Shown here: in pieces, positions 1 to 5,068 of the stretch | Position numbering within the stretch: position 1 is the stretch's first letter | Layout: every line of letters begins with the position of its first letter | From: Methanobacteriota archaeon | Lineage (GTDB): Archaea; Thermoplasmatota; Poseidoniia; Poseidoniales; Poseidoniaceae | Length of the DNA stretch: 6,929 nucleotides | Assembly (NCBI GenBank): GCA_002728035.1 | Contig: PBUZ01000029.1 | Location: 11,243 to 18,171 of the forward strand | Reading direction: 5' to 3' | Notes under the pieces: generated by a model | What the model saw: only the letters and a program-made list of their open reading frames with translations | The model's database searches: none | Told to the model about the DNA's origin: nothing | Translations under genes and position numbers: made by a program

Positions 1-1820
1 TCCTCTCCCATCGCAATGGTGGTGATGCCGTTCTGAACATCCCACTCGGAGCTGGCGTGGTAGATTGACTTGGCTTCTGTCCCTGTGCTGACATCGCGTC
101 CATCGGTTGATTCCGAGTGCCCATGGTTCTTCACGGGATTGGGTCCCCAACACACCGCATCGTGCTGGTCCATCATGCCCTCTTCTGGATGATTGGTGAC
201 ACAACTGTCCATGAATCCTGAATAGATGCGTGCGGGCTCGGCAGGATCGCTTGCTGCAGTATCGTGCGTCACCGACGACCATGTTGTGGGCCGGTCTTCA
301 CTTCCAAGTTGGCCATATTGGCCATCGCCTTGACAGACTGTTTCCCACTTGGAGTTTGGTAATTTCTCGGTATAGCACATGAAATCATACCCGATTGAAA
401 GGTCCGCGATTTCGAGACCAGCTTCCATGAGCACAGGGGTTTCTTTCGCCAATGCATCGCTGTTAAACTTGCCACCGGTGTTGGCACCCCAACAGGAAAA
501 CGAGAAATCAGCGTGGATGGCACAAAAGTCCTCGGAGGCCCAGCTGCCAACGACGCGAAGCGCTTCAAAATTCGGGATAAGATTTGGTGTGAAAGGGGCT
601 GCATTGGCACTTGCAACTTGTCCGTTGCTGGTGGTACTTCCCCAGCAGTACACGGAAGCGTCGTTCATGACGGCACACGACCCCTCCTTTGATGCGGCAA
701 TACTGACGGCCTTGAGGGAGGAGGGAAGCGGTACGAGGAACGGCTCATCGCTGTCAACGTAGTCGCCGTTCCCGAGTTGCCCGGAGGCTCCATCTCCCCA
801 GCAAAACACGTCGCCCGTGTTGGTGATGGCGCAGGTGTGCTGTTCGCCAGCGGATACTGCGGTGAAGAACATGGTCGAATAGCCCGGGTAGGTTGACGGA
901 ATCTCCACTTCATAACCCAACAGACTGGTTGCGTCTCCGGTTGTGGAGAGGTAGGTTCCAACGCCCAATTGCCCTTTGGAATTGTCGCCCCAACAAAGCA
1001 GACCGTTCTTGAACGAATCGTTGCCCGATTGGACAGCGCAAACATGCGACTTTCCAGCGCTCATCAGCGTTTTGTAATCGAGGTTGAGGGCGGTGTGGTT
1101 CACTTCGGTGTCCATGCTTGAGCCGAATTCTTTGTTGAGCTCCCAATGGCTGCTCAATTCCTGTATCGAGGTAAACATGCCAATGCAGCAACCGCCAGGA
1201 TAGCTCGGATGGTTGCGGTCGGGCACACTGACGAACATCAACTCCTCCTCATTCGTGAGATAGAGGTCGATGCTGTAGAGGCTGATGTGGCCTTCGTTGG
1301 GTGTCTGCCACAACGTTTCGGCATACCATCCACCCTGGCCGTTTGCAAACATGGTGGAGTTGATCTCAAACAACGAATATTCGGCCCATCCACCGATCAT
1401 GACATAGATGGTATCGTTTGATGAAATCGTTGCCGAGATTTTTTCAGCGTCAGTTGCCAAATCCATCCAAAGCGGTTGAAGAGCCGTTTCCTGCCAGGTG
1501 CCGCCAAAATTGTTCGCCCAATAAGCTGTAGATGATGCAGTAAAACCAGCAGGGTCATAGGTGTAAAGAACATAAAATGCATGGGTCACACCGGTTGAAT
1601 TCACGACGAAGTCGACACCAGTATTGACGCAAATTTCCGTATCGTCATCGTCCAAGCCACACCCTTCGGGAAATTCGTTGATAAATTCACCATCGGCCCA
1701 CGAGTCTCTTGCTGAGGTTTCCATGGTCGCCTCCTCGACCGTGTTCAATTCGTCTGTGAGGTTGGGAAGCGTGCTGAGAATCATGAGCAATGTAATTCCA
1801 ATGACAATCCTTCGAGTCAT
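1..1820 (-). CDS. Secreted RCC1-repeat (beta-propeller) surface protein, 3' end truncated by the window
   Basis: An open frame runs on the minus strand from ATG at 1820-1818 to the left edge without a stop (606 codons; the C-terminus is missing). The N-terminus is MTRR followed by a hydrophobic stretch (about residues 5-15), which reads as a short signal peptide or anchor; no clear cleavage site is seen. Residues 24-250 have no family I recognise. They contain a Cys pair around four Asp (C54, C64), a GGCC motif (C211, C212) and two similar Gly-Trp motifs (102-114, 159-170). From residue 250 there are six RCC1-type blades with the pattern SAG-x-x-HxCA ... CWG ... GQLG, and a seventh begins at the edge. 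In secreted prokaryotic proteins such repeats form a seven-bladed propeller, usually a binding scaffold; the ligand is unknown. A promoter box lies about 25 bases upstream. I am confident of the reading frame and the RCC1 blades, but not of the biological role. Confidence 0.88.
   Translation of the reverse strand, partial: MTRRIVIGITLLMILSTLPNLTDELNTVEEATMETSARDSWADGEFINEFPEGCGLDDDDTEICVNTGVDFVVNSTGVTHAFYVLYTYDPAGFTASSTAYWANNFGGTWQETALQPLWMDLATDAEKISATISSNDTIYVMIGGWAEYSLFEINSTMFANGQGGWYAETLWQTPNEGHISLYSIDLYLTNEEELMFVSVPDRNHPSYPGGCCIGMFTSIQELSSHWELNKEFGSSMDTEVNHTALNLDYKTLMSAGKSHVCAVQSGNDSFKNGLLCWGDNSKGQLGVGTYLSTTGDATSLLGYEVEIPSTYPGYSTMFFTAVSAGEQHTCAITNTGDVFCWGDGASGQLGNGDYVDSDEPFLVPLPSSLKAVSIAASKEGSCAVMNDASVYCWGSTTSNGQVASANAAPFTPNLIPNFEALRVVGSWASEDFCAIHADFSFSCWGANTGGKFNSDALAKETPVLMEAGLEIADLSIGYDFMCYTEKLPNSKWETVCQGDGQYGQLGSEDRPTTWSSVTHDTAASDPAEPARIYSGFMDSCVTNHPEEGMMDQHDAVCWGPNPVKNHGHSESTDGRDVSTGTEAKSIYHASSEWDVQNGITTIAMGE
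3..1073 (-). repeat. RCC1-type blade repeats (six complete plus the start of a seventh)
   Basis: This block covers residues 250-606 of the minus-strand protein. Blades begin near residues 252, 319, 371, 421, 471 and 530, and a seventh starts at about 599. Each blade has one Cys in an H-x-C-A-like motif (C261, C330, C382, C433, C482, C540) and a second in a C-W-G-like motif (C276, C340, C392, C443, C496, C557). The GQLG ending is clear in blades 1, 2 and 5 and degenerate in 3, 4 and 6. Blades 1, 5 and 6 carry extra residues between the two Cys. The repeats are visible at protein level only; the DNA copies have diverged. Confidence 0.85.
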
Positions 1821-1840
1821 GGTTTTCCATACGAGGCTCG

Positions 1841-1847
1841 TTTTATT
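1841..1847 (-). promoter_or_regulatory. TATA-like box of the RCC1-type gene, suggesting a leaderless transcript
   Basis: On the minus strand these bases read AATAAAA, inside the most AT-rich island of the intergenic region (1841-1854). The centre lies about 24 bases upstream of the A of the start codon at 1820. Archaeal transcription starts about 25 bases downstream of the TATA centre, so the transcript would begin at or next to the ATG. No Shine-Dalgarno-like sequence precedes that ATG, which agrees with leaderless initiation. No convincing BRE element is visible upstream of the box. Confidence 0.5.
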
Positions 1848-1991
1848 GAATTATGGGGTGCGGAACAAAGGAAATGAGCGTCGTGTTCGGACATGGCTTC
1901 ATCGTGTTGAAGATGATTTTTCTCGTCGTTTTTTGACGGTGGTTTCAAAGTGCGCTTCGCTCTCGTGGAACTGCCCGAGCATGTCTTGGGC

Positions 1992-1996
1992 GGTGA
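1992..1996 (+). promoter_or_regulatory. Ribosome-binding site that decides the start of the Fe-S oxidoreductase
   Basis: GGTGA matches part of the consensus GGAGGTGA and sits five bases before ATG 2002. The alternative in-frame ATG at 1981 has no comparable motif before it. This supports the 2002 start, giving a protein that begins MEHPLFLDYG directly ahead of the first membrane helix. Confidence 0.55.
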
Positions 1997-2001
1997 ACAG
2001 T

Positions 2002-4059
2002 ATGGAACACCCCCTGTTTTTGGATTATGGGCCGCTCCCCGGTTGGGTTCTTTTGTTGGTCTTGTTCGGCGTCTCGGGCGGCTTCTTTCTCTATCAGGTC
2101 GTGAAGGCCTCACGCCTTGTTCTCAAAGGCAAGCCAGAGAACCGATTCGACAATTGGGGTGCTCGGATTTCCGAGGTGCTCACGGGTTGGCTCGGACAAA
2201 AGAAGGTGCTCAAAGACCGTGTTGCCGGTGGCATTCACGTCCTCATGTTCTGGGGTTTCCTCATGCTCTCCACCGACATGTTTGATCTCGCCAGCGGCAA
2301 CCAATTTTCGCAAAAGGTGCTGCCAGAAGTCGTGCGAGGGCCATGGAATTTGATGGTTGAAATCGGCTACATCATCGCCTTTGTCGGTTGCGTCTTGGTC
2401 CTGGTTCGTCGTGTTGTGTTCACCCCTGAGAAACTCAAGGGCAAGTCCCAACTCGAAGGCAACGTCATCTTGTTGCTCATCATGACCATCACGACGACAT
2501 CGTTCGTGGTCGAGGCCGGTGAGTCCACCGTTTCCTCGACCTGGGAGCCCGTCGGCGCTTGGGTTGCCTCCACCCTCGTTCCATCCACGACCATGGTCAT
2601 TGCGGCCTATTGGGCCCACATGCTCGCCATCTGTGTCTTCCTTTTCTTGATTCCACTTTCCAAGCACATGCACTTGGTGATGGCCTTTCCAAACGTCTTC
2701 TTCCACGACCTACGGCCCATGGCGACCATGGAGCCTCTGGCACGTGGCGAGGACGGTAAGGCGGTGCTGCTCGATGAACTGGACATCGAATCCTTTGGTG
2801 CCGTGAATTACACGGACTTCAGTTGGCGTGACCTCATCGACGGCTGGGCATGCACCTCGTGTGCCCGCTGTCAAGACGTCTGTCCGGCCTATGCCAGTGG
2901 AAAAGCCCTCAATCCGATGCAAATCATCCACGACGTGCGCCACTATGCCAACGACAACGCTTCCACCCTGCTGGCAGGTGAAACGCCCGAAGAGGACATC
3001 ATCGCCCGCTTCGGTGAAGACGCCATTTGGGCGTGCACCACCTGCCATGCCTGCGTTGAAGCCTGCCCGATCTACATCGACCACGTGCCGAAACTCACCG
3101 ACGCTCGCCGCCACTTGATGATGGAGCGCATGGAGTTTGACGAGAGCGTCGAAGAAACGGTCATGCCGCTGATGGCCACCATCGAGAACCTCGAATCGGA
3201 TTCCAACCCCTACGGTCTGCCCTCTCACGAGCGGGGCGATTGGGCTGAAGGATTGGACGTCAAGGTCGCAGAGCCGGCTGAATACATCTACTTCGCAGGC
3301 TGTGCAGCATCGTTCGACGAGCGCAACAAGAAGGTGGCTCGTGACACCATCAGCATCATGAAAGAAGCCGGACTTGATGTTGGCATCTTGGGGATGCAAG
3401 AAGGCTGCAGCGGCGATGCTGCTCGACGAGCAGGCAACGAATACCTCTTCCAAATGCTCGCGGAGACGAACTTGTCAACCTTTGAGGAGATCGGCGTGAA
3501 GAAGGTCGTTGCTTCTTGCCCACACTGTTTCCACACGCTTGGCAAGGAGTACAAGGACTACGGTGGCGAAGACATCGAAGTCATGCATCACTCGCAACTC
3601 ATCAACCACCTCCAGAAAGAAGGCAAATTGCCCGAACCCAAGCATGACGGCACGGTGACCTACCACGACCCGTGTTACTTGGGCCGCATCGGTGGGGAAC
3701 TTGACGCCCCACGTGACGCCATCGGTGGCGTTGACGTCGAGGCCGAGCGCCATGGAAGGGATTCTTTCTGTTGCGGCGCAGGCGGAGCCCAAATGTGGAT
3801 GGAAGAGCACGTTGACGAAGGCCACGACCGTGTCAACATCATTCGTTCGAAAGAACTCGCCGCAACGGGCGCACAAACTGTTGCGGTGGGTTGTCCGTTC
3901 TGTTCAACCATGGTGACCGACGGCTTGAGTGCCATCGGTTCGGAGATGGAAGTCAAGGACGTGGCCGAACTCGTTTGGGAGCAGATCAAGGCGAACGATG
4001 CCAAGATCGAGGCGGCCAAAGCCTCTGCAGAACCTGCACCTGAACCCGCTGAGGCCTGA
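2002..4059 (+). CDS. Membrane-anchored Fe-S oxidoreductase, FadF / EtfAB:quinone oxidoreductase type
   Basis: This 685-residue protein probably passes electrons from electron-transfer flavoprotein (reduced by acyl-CoA dehydrogenases) to membrane quinone. Residues 14-219 form a NarI-like domain with about five membrane helices; H79, H206 and H222/H224 are candidate haem b ligands. A HdrC-like ferredoxin domain follows, with two C-x2-C-x2-C-x3-C-P sets (C284/287/290/294 and C345/348/351/355) for two [4Fe-4S] clusters. Two CCG domains of the HdrB/HdrD type come next: C434, C469, C506, C509, then C558, C590-C591, C631, C634. The motifs GDAARRAGNE, DPCYLGR and FCCGAGG are typical of the FadF branch, and the fusion to a NarI-like domain fits the EMO enzymes. 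The tail from residue 664 is rich in Ala, Glu and Pro. The frame stays open upstream to 1624, but that part is antisense to another gene and lacks homology-like features. No etfAB or acyl-CoA dehydrogenase gene is in view, so the electron donor is inferred. HdrDE-like or DsrMK-like roles are the alternatives. Confidence 0.88.
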   Translation: MEHPLFLDYGPLPGWVLLLVLFGVSGGFFLYQVVKASRLVLKGKPENRFDNWGARISEVLTGWLGQKKVLKDRVAGGIHVLMFWGFLMLSTDMFDLASGNQFSQKVLPEVVRGPWNLMVEIGYIIAFVGCVLVLVRRVVFTPEKLKGKSQLEGNVILLLIMTITTTSFVVEAGESTVSSTWEPVGAWVASTLVPSTTMVIAAYWAHMLAICVFLFLIPLSKHMHLVMAFPNVFFHDLRPMATMEPLARGEDGKAVLLDELDIESFGAVNYTDFSWRDLIDGWACTSCARCQDVCPAYASGKALNPMQIIHDVRHYANDNASTLLAGETPEEDIIARFGEDAIWACTTCHACVEACPIYIDHVPKLTDARRHLMMERMEFDESVEETVMPLMATIENLESDSNPYGLPSHERGDWAEGLDVKVAEPAEYIYFAGCAASFDERNKKVARDTISIMKEAGLDVGILGMQEGCSGDAARRAGNEYLFQMLAETNLSTFEEIGVKKVVASCPHCFHTLGKEYKDYGGEDIEVMHHSQLINHLQKEGKLPEPKHDGTVTYHDPCYLGRIGGELDAPRDAIGGVDVEAERHGRDSFCCGAGGAQMWMEEHVDEGHDRVNIIRSKELAATGAQTVAVGCPFCSTMVTDGLSAIGSEMEVKDVAELVWEQIKANDAKIEAAKASAEPAPEPAEA

Positions 4060-4062
4060 GGT
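4058..4062 (+). promoter_or_regulatory. Ribosome-binding site of mutY overlapping the upstream stop codon
   Basis: GAGGT begins inside the TGA stop of the Fe-S oxidoreductase (4057-4059) and ends six bases before the GTG start at 4069. It matches the core of GGAGGTGA. The overlap supports both the GTG start and co-transcription, perhaps with translational coupling. Confidence 0.65.
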
Positions 4063-4068
4063 CGAAGC

Positions 4069-5055
4069 GTGCTTTCCAGCGAAGACCAACATGCACTGTT
4101 GAACTGGTACGACCAGCATCAGCGAGACTTGCCGTGGCGTCACACACGCAACCCTTGGCACATTCTGTTGAGTGAAATCTTGCTTCAACAAACGCAGGTC
4201 AGTCGTGGCCTCGTCTATTGGACGCGAATGGTCGAGGCGTTTCCAACGGTGGTGTCCATGGCGAAGGCGCCGGTTGATGCTGTGTTGAAGGCGTGGGAAG
4301 GTGCTGGTTATTACAGCCGAGCGAGGCGACTTCATGCGTTGAGTCAACGGGTGATGCTTCCCTCGCATGAAGGTGGCTTCGATGGTGAATTGCCTTCAAC
4401 TTACGATGAACTGCTGTCGTTACCGGGCATCGGACCCTACACCGCTGCTGCGGTGGCGAGCATTGCGTTCGGTCAGCCCGTGGCTTGCGTGGACGGCAAC
4501 ATTCGTCGCGTGATGGCGCGCACCACGGCGCAACTTGAGCCGTCTGCATCGGCTGTCCAAGCATGGGCCAATGGTGTGTTGGTCGGTGAACGGGCGGGTG
4601 ATTGGAATCAAGCGCTGATGGAATTGGGTGCCACGGTGTGCACGCCGAAGCGGGTCAAGTGCGAAGTCTGCCCGATCAGCAGAGGATGTGCAGGAAAGGA
4701 TGAGCCCGAAGCCTATCCGCTTCCAAAGCGCCAACGGGTGAAGGAGGTCGTGCTCACCGCTTGGGTGGAACTGGCTCAGGATGGAACGCTGGTCTTGACG
4801 CAACGGCCCATGAACGGCTTGTTTGCGGGCCTTTGGGGACCGATTTACCGTGACGGGGTAGCGGTTCCGGACAGCGACCACGTTCATTGTGGCACGGTGA
4901 AACACGCGTTGAGCCACCGAAAGATGACCGTTCACGTGGTGTTGCTTGCTGGCCGAAACGAACCGTTGGGCGTTGATGTCAACGAAGTAGCGATTTCAAC
5001 GCTTGACGAAAAGGTGATTGCACTGGCAAACGAGCATGCGCAAGCATCAGAATGA
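4069..5055 (+). CDS. mutY: Adenine DNA glycosylase MutY
   Basis: This 328-residue protein with a GTG start should remove adenine mispaired with 8-oxoguanine, preventing G:C to T:A changes. The glycosylase domain has SEILLQQTQV with the catalytic Glu at 36, GAGYYSRARRLH at 78-89, and the helix-hairpin-helix LPGIGPYTA at 118-126, which includes Y124. The catalytic Asp is D142 in VDGNIRRV. The [4Fe-4S] loop is complete with C191-x6-C198-x2-C201-x5-C207. Residues 224-328 match the NUDIX-like MutY C-terminal domain that recognises 8-oxoguanine, with GLFAGLW at 250-256 and HALSHRKM at 279-286. E36 with the QQTQV motif and the C-terminal domain favour MutY over endonuclease III. Length is within the usual range (about 330-370). 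It lies nine bases after the Fe-S oxidoreductase and converges with the next gene after only 13 bases. No broken or missing key residue is seen. Confidence 0.95.
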   Translation: MLSSEDQHALLNWYDQHQRDLPWRHTRNPWHILLSEILLQQTQVSRGLVYWTRMVEAFPTVVSMAKAPVDAVLKAWEGAGYYSRARRLHALSQRVMLPSHEGGFDGELPSTYDELLSLPGIGPYTAAAVASIAFGQPVACVDGNIRRVMARTTAQLEPSASAVQAWANGVLVGERAGDWNQALMELGATVCTPKRVKCEVCPISRGCAGKDEPEAYPLPKRQRVKEVVLTAWVELAQDGTLVLTQRPMNGLFAGLWGPIYRDGVAVPDSDHVHCGTVKHALSHRKMTVHVVLLAGRNEPLGVDVNEVAISTLDEKVIALANEHAQASE

Positions 5056-5068
5056 CGGTTGGGTTTGC
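5056..5068. other. Very short convergent junction between two stop codons
   Basis: Thirteen bases lie between the mutY stop (5053-5055) and the TGA of the minus-strand gene (5069-5071). There is no hairpin and no long T-run here in either direction. The transcripts therefore probably end inside each other's coding sequence, giving antisense 3' overlaps. Confidence 0.6.

Larger units (their letters stand above)
1821..2001. promoter_or_regulatory. Divergent intergenic region between the RCC1-type gene and the Fe-S oxidoreductase gene
   Basis: These 181 bases separate two divergently transcribed genes and must hold the control signals for both. The minus-strand side has a convincing TATA-like box close to the start codon. 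For the plus-strand gene I see no strong TATA box within 60 bases of the start. T-rich stretches at 1915-1934 and the AT-rich island at 1841-1854 are the only candidates; the latter would imply a leader of over 100 bases. A plus-strand frame is open through this region and back into the RCC1-type gene, but it shows no protein family and is judged non-coding. Confidence 0.6.

Noticed and set aside
1881..1910. Direct repeat TCGTGTT at 1881 and 1902, 21 bases apart
   Set aside because: Two helical turns would suit a regulator, but about one exact 7-mer pair is expected by chance in 181 bases.
1981..1983. ATG 1981 as the start of the Fe-S oxidoreductase
   Set aside because: It has no ribosome-binding motif before it, whereas ATG 2002 has GGTGA at a five-base spacing. 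It remains a minor possibility.
2110..2706. A 198-codon minus-strand frame antisense to the membrane domain
   Set aside because: The translation is rich in His, Asp and Gly without domain features, as expected from the reverse of hydrophobic codons.
2710..3453. A 247-codon open frame on the minus strand inside the Fe-S oxidoreductase gene
   Set aside because: It is fully antisense to a gene whose cluster motifs and domains are intact. Its translation shows no recognisable domain and looks like a codon-bias shadow.
4420..4935. A 171-codon minus-strand frame antisense to mutY
   Set aside because: The plus strand holds a complete MutY with all catalytic residues; the antisense product has no recognisable motif.
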